In this document: positions 7,494-15,130 of the stretch, one piece after another
Layout: each line of letters starts with the position of its first letter
Numbering within the stretch: position 1 is the stretch's first letter
Origin: CAZADH01 sp964483805
GTDB taxonomy: Bacteria > Muiribacteriota > Ozemobacteria > Ozemobacterales > Ozemobacteraceae
NCBI GenBank assembly: GCA_964483805.1
Contig: CAZADH010000130.1
Span: 1-16,420, forward strand
Reading direction: 5' to 3'
Length of the DNA stretch: 16,420 bases
Notes under the pieces: model-generated
Told to the model about the DNA's origin: nothing
Seen by the model: only the letters and a program-made list of their open reading frames with translations
The model's database searches: none
Translations under genes and position numbers: made by a program

Positions 7494-8462
7494 ATGAACC
7501 GTTCGCTCCAGATTCTCACTCTGATGCTGCTCATCGCTTTCGCGATTCCCGGCGCGACAACGCGTGCCGACGACCGCGACGATGAAGCAGTCGACAGCGA
7601 AGCATTCACCGGCGTCCGCCGCCCCTGGCGAGGCCCAGACAACAGCACGTTTGGCTTCCTGGTCTTTCGCGGCCAGGAGCAACTCGAACTGTTGGTGCCC
7701 GCTGAGTTCGAAGGCCGCAGCGGACGCGAGGATCGCAAGGTCTTTGGCATCGAGCTGTTCGAAGGCGTGCGCGCCACCCGGACCGAGAGCGAGGTGCAGT
7801 TGCGTGGTTTGTCGTCTGTATTGGATTTTGAATACAAACGCGACGAACTGGAGGCGATCTTGTTCGAGTCGCACCGACTCCGGCCTGGTGCCAACGCGTG
7901 CATGGAGTGCCACGGCGGCCAGACAGCGCAGACGACAGTCACGATCGGGCGAGAATCAACCGAGTTGAACGCCACCCCGATCCGCCGCAACAACGGCGTG
8001 GTACGGCTTGCCCCGGCCAACGAGACATCGGTGAAATACACTGTAAGTCATTGGCTCACCCCGCGCCTGCAACTGATGGCACGTTATCGCAACGGTCGGG
8101 TGCAGAACGGCACGTACGAATTCGCAGCCCGCGCGATGACGTTCGGCGCCAATGTCGAACTCGCCAAGGCACTGTTTCTCGACATCTCGGGCATCTGGTC
8201 GAAGACCGAAACCTATGACCGACGACGCATCATCGAGTCGCACCTTACGTGGCGACCGGGGCGTCGACTCAAGCTGACCGTCGGCGGCGGCGCTTTTCTC
8301 GATGGACTTGCGCACTTTGGCGCCAACATGGTTGAGATGGGGCAGATGAGCATGGGTCTCGAAAAAGAAGACTCACGTTTCCTGCCAGCGCTCTTCAAGA
8401 CCCTCAAAGACAAGCAGTTCGGTTACTTGCAATCGTCTTTGGTCTACGAGTATCCTTTTTAG
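7494..8462 (+). CDS. Secreted single-haem c-type protein with outer-membrane beta-barrel-like C-terminus
   Basis: A 322-residue protein with a signal peptide (hydrophobic core about 5-20, probable cleavage after A25 in TTRADD). Residues about 40-130 form an unrecognised domain. A single haem c attachment motif CMECH sits at C136-H140, in a short loop GANACMECHGG. From about residue 165 to the end, strands alternate polar and hydrophobic residues (for example LQLMARY, LKLTVGG). The protein finishes YLQSSLVYEYPF, with the terminal Phe and penultimate aromatics expected of outer-membrane barrels. I read this as a haem-bearing domain fused to a small outer-membrane barrel, possibly acting in electron transfer or redox sensing at the surface. 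I do not recognise a named family. No Shine-Dalgarno site precedes the ATG; an alternative start is not evident. Its codon use looks like that of its neighbours. Confidence 0.65.
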   Translation: MNRSLQILTLMLLIAFAIPGATTRADDRDDEAVDSEAFTGVRRPWRGPDNSTFGFLVFRGQEQLELLVPAEFEGRSGREDRKVFGIELFEGVRATRTESEVQLRGLSSVLDFEYKRDELEAILFESHRLRPGANACMECHGGQTAQTTVTIGRESTELNATPIRRNNGVVRLAPANETSVKYTVSHWLTPRLQLMARYRNGRVQNGTYEFAARAMTFGANVELAKALFLDISGIWSKTETYDRRRIIESHLTWRPGRRLKLTVGGGAFLDGLAHFGANMVEMGQMSMGLEKEDSRFLPALFKTLKDKQFGYLQSSLVYEYPF

Positions 8463-8568
8463 GGGTTGGGCCCACGCGACGGGTGCGATCGTTGCTTCTC
8501 GACGCGGTGGCGACAGTCACATATGTGTATCTGACGATATCGTTGCTTCAGTGCCAAGGAGACAAACA

Positions 8569-10116
8569 ATGCGTCGAATGGGACTTCTGTTGTTCGTGTT
8601 GGTTGCGTTGCCCGCGTTTTTTGCCGTGGCAGGTTGCGGCGGCGGCGGCGGCGACTCGGTCTTCACCCCGACTGCAGAGACCGCGACGCTGAACGGAACT
8701 GTTGCTGTTCCGGTTTCTAATGGGCTTTCTGTGCGCAAATTGGCTGTCCCGACCGGACTGGTCGCCCGTTGTTACACAGCCGCGGGTGTACAGGTCGGCA
8801 ATGATGCTCCGGTCGCCTCGGCAACCGGTGATTTCTCGATCGGCAACGTGCCGGTCGGGTCGAACTACCGCGTGGTCGTGTTTTCGCCGGCCGGTCGTAT
8901 CATTCTGCAAACGATTGTCGACAGTGTCGCTGCCACGGCTGTAACGTCGATCGGCAACGTTGACGCCACGACAACCTCGATCGCGATTCTTGTTCTGCGC
9001 AGCAACTTCACGCGCTCGTTTCAGAACTTTCGTGATGCGGTCAGCGCGAGTCAAATCGACATCACAGCACTGCTCAATGTCGTCAACAGCGTTCTGGGCG
9101 GCACCATGGTCGTATCGGCCAACACCGATATCACTGATATTGTAGTCGCCGTCGTTGGCACCAACACGATCAACACACTCATCCAGACGATCACGGCAAC
9201 GGTAACTGGCACCGGTGTCAACACTGGCACCGGCATCACCACCGGCCAGTCGACGGGCACCGCAACCGGCACCGGGACCGGTACGGGAACGGGAACCGGA
9301 AGCGGTACGGGGTCCGGAACGGGAACGGGCACTGGCTCCGGAACCGGCACGGGCACGGGTACTTCAACGGCGCTGTCGATCAGCTCGGTGCAGGTTTCGG
9401 GCGTCTCGACACCGCTCAACACCACCGGCTACACCGCCGGCGTTCCGTTCACAGCCGCAACGTTCACGGTTACGCTCAGTGCTTCCTTGACCGCTGCGCC
9501 CGGAACCTTCACCGTAACCGCCACCGACAAGACAACCAATGCCACGGTCACCTTCACGACGCTCCCGGACCAAGGCGTGTCGATCAACTGGAGCGCCGCT
9601 GCAGCCAATGTCGTGACCATCACGGTAAACGGTGCGGCCGGCCCGAAGACCTTGAAACCCTACACCAACTATGACGTGACTCTGGTGTCGTCATCGCTTG
9701 CGGTGGCAGGGTCCACCACACCGGCAACGCTGACCTCCTCGGCATACAAGTTCCAGACCAAGCGCACCCAGTTGGCCACCTGGAGCGGCCAAACCACTCC
9801 GGTTTCGGCAACCGGACGCGCTCTGGCTCTCACGTTCGACTACGCGCTCGATGCTGCGCAATCGTTCTCGGGTTCGGTTGTATTGACGCGGTATGCCAGC
9901 CTTGGCGGCAGTCAGGAAGCCCAGATGACCATCAACCAGGGCGCCGGTTCCTATGCGCTTTCGAATGGCAACAAGACCCTCAACATCACCTTGAATCAGG
10001 ACCTCGTGGCCAACAAGTACTACACCGTCACCTACGGCTCGGGCAATCTGCTCGATGCACGGGGCAATGGTGTCGACACCACGACGCCGAGCGTGGTCAG
10101 TTTCACCACGAACTGA
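8569..10116 (+). CDS. Mosaic lipoprotein with Gly-Thr/Ser linker and two Ig-like domains
   Basis: A 515-residue protein. The ATG at 8569 has AAGGAG (8556-8561) 7 bases upstream and starts a lipoprotein signal peptide ending VAGC (C23), followed by a five-glycine tether. The N-terminal module (about 45-190) has a carboxypeptidase-regulatory-like beta pattern (TGDFSIGNVPVGSNYRVVV) then a helical stretch (FQNFRDAVSASQIDITALL). It aligns with the N-terminal module of the lipoprotein at 10340. A Gly-Thr/Ser linker (about 213-265) leads to two Ig-like domains (about 268-396 and 397-515) homologous to those of the lipoprotein at 5942. It is presumably anchored in the envelope with the Ig-like domains extended outward. 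No catalytic motif is seen. It begins 106 bases after the haem-c gene with no terminator between them, so it may share that promoter. Confidence 0.8.
   Translation: MRRMGLLLFVLVALPAFFAVAGCGGGGGDSVFTPTAETATLNGTVAVPVSNGLSVRKLAVPTGLVARCYTAAGVQVGNDAPVASATGDFSIGNVPVGSNYRVVVFSPAGRIILQTIVDSVAATAVTSIGNVDATTTSIAILVLRSNFTRSFQNFRDAVSASQIDITALLNVVNSVLGGTMVVSANTDITDIVVAVVGTNTINTLIQTITATVTGTGVNTGTGITTGQSTGTATGTGTGTGTGTGSGTGSGTGTGTGSGTGTGTGTSTALSISSVQVSGVSTPLNTTGYTAGVPFTAATFTVTLSASLTAAPGTFTVTATDKTTNATVTFTTLPDQGVSINWSAAAANVVTITVNGAAGPKTLKPYTNYDVTLVSSSLAVAGSTTPATLTSSAYKFQTKRTQLATWSGQTTPVSATGRALALTFDYALDAAQSFSGSVVLTRYASLGGSQEAQMTINQGAGSYALSNGNKTLNITLNQDLVANKYYTVTYGSGNLLDARGNGVDTTTPSVVSFTTN
9208..9363 (+). repeat. 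Gly-Thr/Gly-Ser dipeptide-coding repeat tract
   Basis: A longer counterpart of the tract at 6491-6562, coding alternating Gly with Thr or Ser. Codons are highly mixed (acc, acg, act, tcc, agc; ggc, gga, ggg, ggt). Both tracts follow the motif TGVNTG, which supports a common origin of the linkers. Confidence 0.85.
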
Positions 10117-10134
10117 TCATCCTTCTGTTCTGGG

Positions 10135-10171
10135 CGCCCCGGGGCGACTTCCGCCCCGGGGCGTTTCTTTT
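10135..10171 (+). terminator. Intrinsic terminator after the mosaic lipoprotein gene
   Basis: Two copies of cgccccggggcg (10135-10146 and 10152-10163) pair across a 5-base loop, followed by tttctttt. Each arm is itself palindromic, so the arms are both direct and inverted repeats. Confidence 0.9.
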
Positions 10172-10299
10172 GCCTCGGAGAACGAGCCCAAGCACCGCAC
10201 GCGACCTCATGGTCGCCGCAGCAACTTTGTATTGACGTTGTATTTTCACCCCACATATGGCGCAAGGAGTGCGAAGTGGCACAACAACGCGCAATCTGT

Positions 10300-10305
10300 T
10301 ATATT
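10300..10305 (+). promoter_or_regulatory. probable -10 box of the third lipoprotein gene
   Basis: TATATT (5/6 match) lies 34 bases before the ATG at 10340. The region 17 bases upstream (TGGCAC) is a poor -35 box, so activator help is possible. A better -35-like TTGACG at 10232-10237 has only a weak -10 partner (CATATG). Confidence 0.4.
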
Positions 10306-10339
10306 TGATCATCGAAAATCACCCATCAGGAGTCGTTCC

Positions 10340-11404
10340 ATGCGTTACCCGCTTCCTCTCTTGCTCATCTCCTGCCTCATGCTCGGTTCGATGCTGGTCG
10401 TCGGTTGCGGCAAGGGCAGCAGTTCGTCGTCGACCGATAATCCAAGCGGCCCCGTGACCAACACCACGGTCACGGTCAGCGGCAATGTAACCTGTCCGTT
10501 GCTGCACGAGACCTTCGCTTCGGTGCGCGGGGCAGCCACATCAACCGTGAACTATGGGCGGTTCACCGTGGCAATGACGGACGGCGTCGCAACCTCGACC
10601 TCCGTGACACCGGGCACGTCGACCGGCGATTTCGCCGTGACCCTGCCCTCGATTACCAACTCGATCCTTACCGTGACCGCACGACACGACAGCGGCAAGA
10701 TCATCCTAAAATACCGCGTGCTCGGCGTTACACCCGGACAGTCGTTCTCCGGAAAGGTCGTCAGCACCGTCACAACGGCAAAAGCGCTCATGATGGAAGC
10801 CAACGGCTTGCTCACCGAATCGTCGTTCGACAATCCATCGACCCAGATCACCATGAACACGCTGCTGCAAGTGCTCAACGATTACGTGGCCAACGGTTCG
10901 GCCGCCTCGCCTACTGCTTTGCTCGATGAGCCCCGCATCCCCGGCATCGTCAGCACCATTGCCAACGACGCGGTTCAGGTGGTGACCAACGCCTACGCGT
11001 CGATGTCGACGTTGTTCACCAACAACAGCCAGAGCGGCGCAACCCGCACCTCGGCTTTCATGGCGTACATCGCGCCTGATTTCGTCGACATGGCGGGCGT
11101 TGCGGCGCGACCGGAGCTCGAATCCTCGACCGCGAGCCGCTTCGATCGCTACGACATTCAGCAATACTCGTTTGTCATGAAGAGCTTCAGCATGAATGCC
11201 CAGGGCACGGTTCTGAGCGTACCGACCCAGATATCGGTCAATATCACCAAGAAACCGGGAGCCCAGGGTGCGGTCGAAGCGTTTGAAGGTCGCGTTCTCG
11301 ATCTGGCGAACAACGACCCGACCCTGATCTGGACCAAGCAGACCGACGGCACCTGGAAGATTTCCGGCGGCTTGCCGTTCCGCACCAGCGAGGTCAGCTT
11401 CTAA
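10340..11404 (+). CDS. Lipoprotein with N-terminal beta module and possible NTF2-like C-terminal domain
   Basis: A 354-residue protein. The ATG at 10340 has AGGAG (10328-10332) 7 bases upstream and begins a lipoprotein signal peptide ending VVGC (C23), then a Ser-rich tether. The frame is open from 10055, but that upstream part crosses the previous terminator. The N-terminal module (about 42-200, with TGDF at 95-98 and a helical stretch ITMNTLLQVLNDYV) matches the N-terminal module of the lipoprotein at 8569. It lacks the Gly-Thr linker and Ig-like domains. Instead, residues about 235-354 resemble an NTF2/SnoaL-like fold: a helix, then antiparallel strands ending in the common LIWTKQTDGTWKISG pattern. 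That last call is tentative. Its function is unknown; shared modules suggest it belongs to the same envelope family as its upstream neighbours. Confidence 0.75.
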   Translation: MRYPLPLLLISCLMLGSMLVVGCGKGSSSSSTDNPSGPVTNTTVTVSGNVTCPLLHETFASVRGAATSTVNYGRFTVAMTDGVATSTSVTPGTSTGDFAVTLPSITNSILTVTARHDSGKIILKYRVLGVTPGQSFSGKVVSTVTTAKALMMEANGLLTESSFDNPSTQITMNTLLQVLNDYVANGSAASPTALLDEPRIPGIVSTIANDAVQVVTNAYASMSTLFTNNSQSGATRTSAFMAYIAPDFVDMAGVAARPELESSTASRFDRYDIQQYSFVMKSFSMNAQGTVLSVPTQISVNITKKPGAQGAVEAFEGRVLDLANNDPTLIWTKQTDGTWKISGGLPFRTSEVSF

Positions 11405-11430
11405 CCCGACGCCATCAAGCAGATCGCCTG

Positions 11431-11465
11431 CGCCGGCGGCCCGCAAAGGTCGCCGGCGTTTGTTT
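11431..11465 (+). terminator. Intrinsic terminator after the third lipoprotein gene
   Basis: An 11-bp stem (11431-11441 with 11448-11458, one G-U pair), a 6-base loop, and tttgttt. It lies 26 bases after the stop codon. Confidence 0.75.
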
Positions 11466-11547
11466 CGATCCAGTATCGTCGCTATGCCAGTGCCGCGCAG
11501 AGCGAGATGTGAGCGCACCTGTCCACGACTTCCGCCCACATCATGAC

Positions 11548-11577
11548 TTGCGACGAACCAACCCCGGCGACTAGAAT
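11548..11577 (+). promoter_or_regulatory. sigma70-type promoter of the DUF885 gene
   Basis: TTGCGA (11548-11553, 4/6) and TAGAAT (11572-11577, 5/6) are 18 bases apart. Transcription would begin near 11584, after the upstream open-frame start at 11543, which supports translation from the ATG at 11612. Confidence 0.55.
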
Positions 11578-11611
11578 GGGGTTCAAGCAACATCACTCCG
11601 GAGGCTTTGCC

Positions 11612-13264
11612 ATGCCGCAACGAGTCTATCAACACCCCGGTTTCGCCAAGGTCAGCGCCGCGTATTATGACGAGGCGATGCGCCTCAACCCGGTTCTGGC
11701 CACGTTCATGGGCGAGCACGCCTACGATGGGCTGCTTCCGGAGGTCGGTGTCGAGGCCGTCGAGAAGCAGATCCAGTTTTGCCGCGCGTCCAAGGCTGCG
11801 TTCGCCGGACTTCCGGAACGCGAACTGTCGCTCGATGAACGGATCGACCGCGCCGGCATCATCCATGTGCTCGAAATGGAGTTGTTCTGGCAGGAAGACC
11901 TGAAGCGGTGGCAACACGGCCAAGACCTGGCTGACCTCATCGGCAGCAGCTTATTTCTCTTGTATGCACGCGACTACGCTCCGTTGTACCAGCGCGTCGA
12001 GTCGATGATCCTGCGGTTGAAGTCGGTTCCGATCCTGCTCGAGACCGGCAAGTCGCTCTATCAGCGCGTTCCGCAATTGTGGGCCGAAATCTACATCGAA
12101 TCGGCACGGCAGTTGCCCGGGCTGTTTGGCGTCATTGGCCAGGGCATCAAAGACCAGGTGCCCGATTTTCTCGCGACCCAGTTCCACCAGGCCGCGAACG
12201 AGGCCGAACAGGCCATCAAGCACTGGCGTCACTGGTTCGAACACGCGGTGGCGCCCAAGGCCGATGCCGACTGGGCTCTGGGAACCTCGGCATTTCAGGC
12301 TCTGCTCGGACTTCGTCGCCTTGGTATGGGCAGCAGTGAACTGCGCGACCTGGGGCAGATGTATCTGGGCAGCGTCGGTGAACGGGTCACGCAACTGGCC
12401 CGCAAGCTGTCGCCGAGCGGCACCCGTGCCGAGGTCGACCACCGCATGAAGCAGAAGCACCCCCGCAATTTCGACGAGGTCCTCGACACCTACCGCGACG
12501 CGGTGGCCCGCTGTCGTGCGTTCGTCGGCCAGCACGAGTTTGCCTCGCTGCCCGCCAACGAGTCGCTCGAGATCATCGAAACGCCGAGCTACCTCAGCCA
12601 CCTCATTCCCTTCGCGGCCTATCTGCCACCCGACCGTAAGGCCAGTCGGCAACAGGGCGTGTACATGGTCACCCGCGGCAGCGACGGCGATTCGTTGCAG
12701 CGTCACCATTACGCCGGCATTGCCAACACCTGCGTGCACGAGGGGTATCCCGGTCACCATCTGCAACTTGCCTCGGCAAACCTGCATCCGTCGCGCGTGC
12801 GACCGTTCTTCGATGCGGTCGAACTCATCGAAGGCTGGGCGCATTACTGCGAAGAGACCATGCTCGAAGCCGGCTTTGAGGCGAGCGATGAGAGTCGCTA
12901 CGCCCAGGCTCACGACGAGTTGTTCCGCGCGGCCCGCATTCTCATCGATGTGAACCTGCATGAAAAGCAGTGGAACTTCGACGTCGCCCTGCGCTTCTTG
13001 CGCGAGCAGACCGACATGGACGAAGATGCCGCGCGAGCCGAGATCCGGCGCTATACGCAGACCCCGGGGTATCCGCTGAGTTATCTGGTCGGCAAGCACC
13101 TGCTGTTCGATCTCAAAAAAGACCTGCGCCGCACCTTTGGCGGCGATCTCACCGATCGCCGGTTCCACGACCTGGTCATCGGCGAGGGTTCGATGCCGGT
13201 GTTTCTCGCGCGCGAAGCTTATCCCGACCTGTTGCGCCGTGAGCTGCAAGCACGGCGGGCATGA
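11612..13264 (+). CDS. DUF885 family putative metallopeptidase
   Basis: A 550-residue protein. The ATG at 11612 is chosen over the open frame from 11543 because CCGGAGG lies at 11598-11604 and a promoter appears to lie downstream of 11543. The family signature HEGYPGHH is at residues 376-383, and EGWAHYCEE follows at 407-415. In zinc-peptidase-like DUF885 proteins, the two His of the first motif and a Glu of the second are the likely metal ligands, with E377 as the likely catalytic base. The rest is mostly helical and length is typical of the family. There is no signal peptide, so it is probably cytoplasmic. Some relatives are annotated as dipeptidases or carboxypeptidases, but the substrate of this one is unknown. 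It forms a separate unit from the lipoproteins and is followed by the HIT gene after 51 bases. Confidence 0.85.
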   Translation: MPQRVYQHPGFAKVSAAYYDEAMRLNPVLATFMGEHAYDGLLPEVGVEAVEKQIQFCRASKAAFAGLPERELSLDERIDRAGIIHVLEMELFWQEDLKRWQHGQDLADLIGSSLFLLYARDYAPLYQRVESMILRLKSVPILLETGKSLYQRVPQLWAEIYIESARQLPGLFGVIGQGIKDQVPDFLATQFHQAANEAEQAIKHWRHWFEHAVAPKADADWALGTSAFQALLGLRRLGMGSSELRDLGQMYLGSVGERVTQLARKLSPSGTRAEVDHRMKQKHPRNFDEVLDTYRDAVARCRAFVGQHEFASLPANESLEIIETPSYLSHLIPFAAYLPPDRKASRQQGVYMVTRGSDGDSLQRHHYAGIANTCVHEGYPGHHLQLASANLHPSRVRPFFDAVELIEGWAHYCEETMLEAGFEASDESRYAQAHDELFRAARILIDVNLHEKQWNFDVALRFLREQTDMDEDAARAEIRRYTQTPGYPLSYLVGKHLLFDLKKDLRRTFGGDLTDRRFHDLVIGEGSMPVFLAREAYPDLLRRELQARRA

Positions 13265-13315
13265 CATACATTACCAATACATCGTCAATATAGTCGCGGC
13301 AAGCGAGGTTCTCTC

Positions 13316-13831
13316 ATGCCATTCAAGAGTCATCTGTTCGTGCCGGGAAAACGCGAGTACATCCGGGGGCGGCGGCGGCCGCCGGTCGATTGCATTTTGT
13401 GCTCGATCGTCGACCAGAATCCCGAAGTGCAGAGTCTCGAGGTTGCTCGCGACCGTCTGGTCGTGGTCAGCGTCAACCTGTATCCTTACAATCCCGGGCA
13501 TCTGCTGCTGTTTCCGCGGCGGCATGTCATCGATCCACGCGAACTCACCGAGGCTGAGACCCGGGCCATGACCCGCTGGCAATTGCGCTGCCTCGACATT
13601 CTCGAGCGACTCTACGAACCCCTGGGCTTCAACATCGGCATGAATGTCGGCGAGGCTTCCGGGGCCAGCATTCCGCACATGCATCAGCACATCGTGCCGC
13701 GCTATCACAAAGAACTCGGCTTCGTCGACATTCTGGCCGGCAGCAAGATCGTCATCGAGGACCCGCGCGATACGCAGCAACGCATCAGCGAAGCCTTTGC
13801 CGGCGAGACCTCACGTCGCCGCAGTCGGTGA
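13316..13831 (+). CDS. HIT-family nucleotide hydrolase/phosphorylase (Ap4A-phosphorylase-like)
   Basis: A 171-residue cytoplasmic protein with GAGG (13305-13308) 7 bases before its ATG. The histidine triad HMHQHIV is at residues 121-127 (H121, H123, H125), preceded by the usual NIGMNVGEASGASIPH glycine-rich stretch. The CILC pair (C26, C29) matches the zinc-binding half-site seen in many HIT proteins. HIT enzymes cleave nucleotide phosphoanhydride or phosphoramidate bonds; the length and the motif context resemble the bacterial Ap4A phosphorylase / HIT group. The exact substrate (Ap4A, or AMP-conjugates) cannot be read from sequence. A TATAGT box at 13289-13294 could provide its own promoter; otherwise it is co-transcribed with the DUF885 gene. 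No operon logic linking the two is obvious. Confidence 0.88.
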   Translation: MPFKSHLFVPGKREYIRGRRRPPVDCILCSIVDQNPEVQSLEVARDRLVVVSVNLYPYNPGHLLLFPRRHVIDPRELTEAETRAMTRWQLRCLDILERLYEPLGFNIGMNVGEASGASIPHMHQHIVPRYHKELGFVDILAGSKIVIEDPRDTQQRISEAFAGETSRRRSR

Positions 13832-13889
13832 CGGGCCGGCCATGCTGTGCCCCGCGTCCACACGCTGTATTCATGGGCAACACGTGGTA

Positions 13890-13919
13890 TTGAGTGCACA
13901 CGGCGCCATGTGTTACCAT
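13890..13919 (+). promoter_or_regulatory. possible sigma70-type promoter for the right-hand gene run
   Basis: TTGAGT (13890-13895) and TACCAT (13914-13919) are 18 bases apart, each a 4/6 match. The -35 box is identical to that of the haem-c gene promoter. Transcription would start near 13926, about 30 bases before the ATG at 13958. Confidence 0.4.
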
Positions 13920-13957
13920 GGTGTGCGGTTTTTAGAAGATACTGAAGGAGGGCAGGA

Positions 13958-14653
13958 ATGAACCGTGCCGTTCGGGGTTGGGTGTTGATTGCAGGATCTT
14001 TGCTTCTCGGTTGTGTCAACAGCGCGGTGGCCGATTTCGACCACGATATGCGCTACTGGGGATACTCCAACGACGTCATGCGCGAAGCCCGCAAAGCGGT
14101 TGACGAAACCCACGTGCAAGAGTCGACCAAGCCCACGCCGGCTGCGGTCGGCGCCAAGGCCCCTGCCCCTGTAGACGAGGCATCCCTCGTGCAGGAACAA
14201 CTCACCGAACTGGGGCGCACTCGGTCGTTGCATCCCGAGACCCCGTTCGCCATCGAGCGCGCCAAGAGTCGTCTGCACAACTATTGGGATGAAATGGGCG
14301 GAACCCAGCGGACCCGCGAGACGATCGCCATGCCCGCCGCCGAGCGCGACGAACTCAACCGCCGTATTCGCGCCGCCCTGGAAGAGAAGGGCTATCGCAT
14401 TGTGCGGTTCGACCTCATCGACACCATTCCCAACCTGGGCCAGCCCCAGGTGCGCGCCTGGATCCGCGTTTCACGCGCGCCCACGAGCAAAGACCCGTAT
14501 CGCGAAGCGCAGAAGAACCTCGCCGAGGTTCGTGAACTGGCGACCGGCGCGGCCACCCGCGACGGGTTCTGCGCCTTGAGCGAAATGACCATTTTTGTCA
14601 ACGAAGATCCGAAGAGCAAGAAGTACTACGAGAAGACGATCCTGGTTCCCTGA
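13958..14653 (+). CDS. Exported protein of unknown function (possible lipoprotein)
   Basis: A 231-residue protein with AAGGAGGG (13945-13952) just upstream of its ATG. The N-terminus is a signal peptide with two possible processing sites: a lipobox-like LLGC (C19) and an ordinary signal-peptidase site after SAVA (before DFDHD). After a Pro/Ala-rich stretch (about 48-72) the C-terminal half is a compact alpha/beta region (about 115-231) containing EEKGYRIVRFDLIDTIPNLG and ending IFVNEDPKSKKYYEKTILVP. I recognise no family. It is the first of four closely packed genes, 6 bases ahead of the next start, which suggests an operon with an inner-membrane protein and a zinc-ribbon protein. Confidence 0.75.
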   Translation: MNRAVRGWVLIAGSLLLGCVNSAVADFDHDMRYWGYSNDVMREARKAVDETHVQESTKPTPAAVGAKAPAPVDEASLVQEQLTELGRTRSLHPETPFAIERAKSRLHNYWDEMGGTQRTRETIAMPAAERDELNRRIRAALEEKGYRIVRFDLIDTIPNLGQPQVRAWIRVSRAPTSKDPYREAQKNLAEVRELATGAATRDGFCALSEMTIFVNEDPKSKKYYEKTILVP

Positions 14654-14659
14654 CGAGGT

Positions 14660-15130
14660 GTGCTTACGTCGTTCGCGGTGAGCCAAATCGCCGGCGGTCG
14701 CGACGGCCCTCCCGAAAGCAAAGGGGGGCCGTCGCTCGACTTCGGCAACCTGGTCGGGTCATTGCGCCAGGTCAACCGGTTTCTGCTCTACGGATTGGTC
14801 AGCACGCTGATCATCACGTTTGCCGCCATCGGCACCTTGATCGCCGCGTTCTTTGTTCCCGAATACGCACTGGTCGGGTTGCTTCTGGGTTCGACGCTCG
14901 GAACCATGATCGCCCTCAACGACGCGACCATTTTTGGCTGCCTCGCCGGCATGCTCGTCGGCCTGGTTCTTGGCGTCCCCACCTTCCTGATCATTGATTT
15001 CGAAACCGCATACATGGTGGTGTTTGCTGCCTCGTTGTTGGGTGCGGTCATGGGCCAACCCATGGCCAGCGCCCTCGGTTCGCCGGGGCCCGCATCCGAC
15101 ACCGACCGCGCCGATGGCGCGGTTTCTTGA
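14660..15130 (+). CDS. Small integral membrane protein with four predicted helices
   Basis: A 156-residue frame from a GTG at 14660, 6 bases after the previous stop. The start is uncertain: GAGG at 14655-14658 is only one base from this GTG, and a GTG at 14678 has no good site either, so translation may depend on coupling to the upstream gene. Hydrophobic segments lie at about residues 41-66, 69-88, 91-112 and 116-137, with Gly-rich small-residue packing (LLLGSTLGTM, AGMLVGLVLGVP). The N-terminal 35 residues and the C-terminal tail are polar. No family is recognised and no charged catalytic or transport motif stands out. The stop overlaps the start of the next gene. Confidence 0.7.
   Translation: MLTSFAVSQIAGGRDGPPESKGGPSLDFGNLVGSLRQVNRFLLYGLVSTLIITFAAIGTLIAAFFVPEYALVGLLLGSTLGTMIALNDATIFGCLAGMLVGLVLGVPTFLIIDFETAYMVVFAASLLGAVMGQPMASALGSPGPASDTDRADGAVS

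Noticed and set aside
9051..9425. Minus-strand frame with a Val-Pro repeat
   Set aside because: Same artefact, opposite the second Gly-Thr tract.
10277..10296. TGGCAC as a sigma54 promoter
   Set aside because: The required TTGC element at the proper distance is absent; cgcgc is found instead.
10055..10339. N-terminal extension of the third lipoprotein
   Set aside because: It overlaps the preceding gene and its terminator; the ATG at 10340 has a ribosome site and a complete lipoprotein signal.
10706..11923. Long minus-strand open frame (405 residues)
   Set aside because: It crosses the terminator of one plus-strand gene and the promoter of the next, and its composition is that of an antisense shadow.
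11951..13267. Long minus-strand open frame (438 residues)
   Set aside because: It is antisense to the DUF885 gene, which carries conserved HEGYPGHH and EGWAHY motifs.
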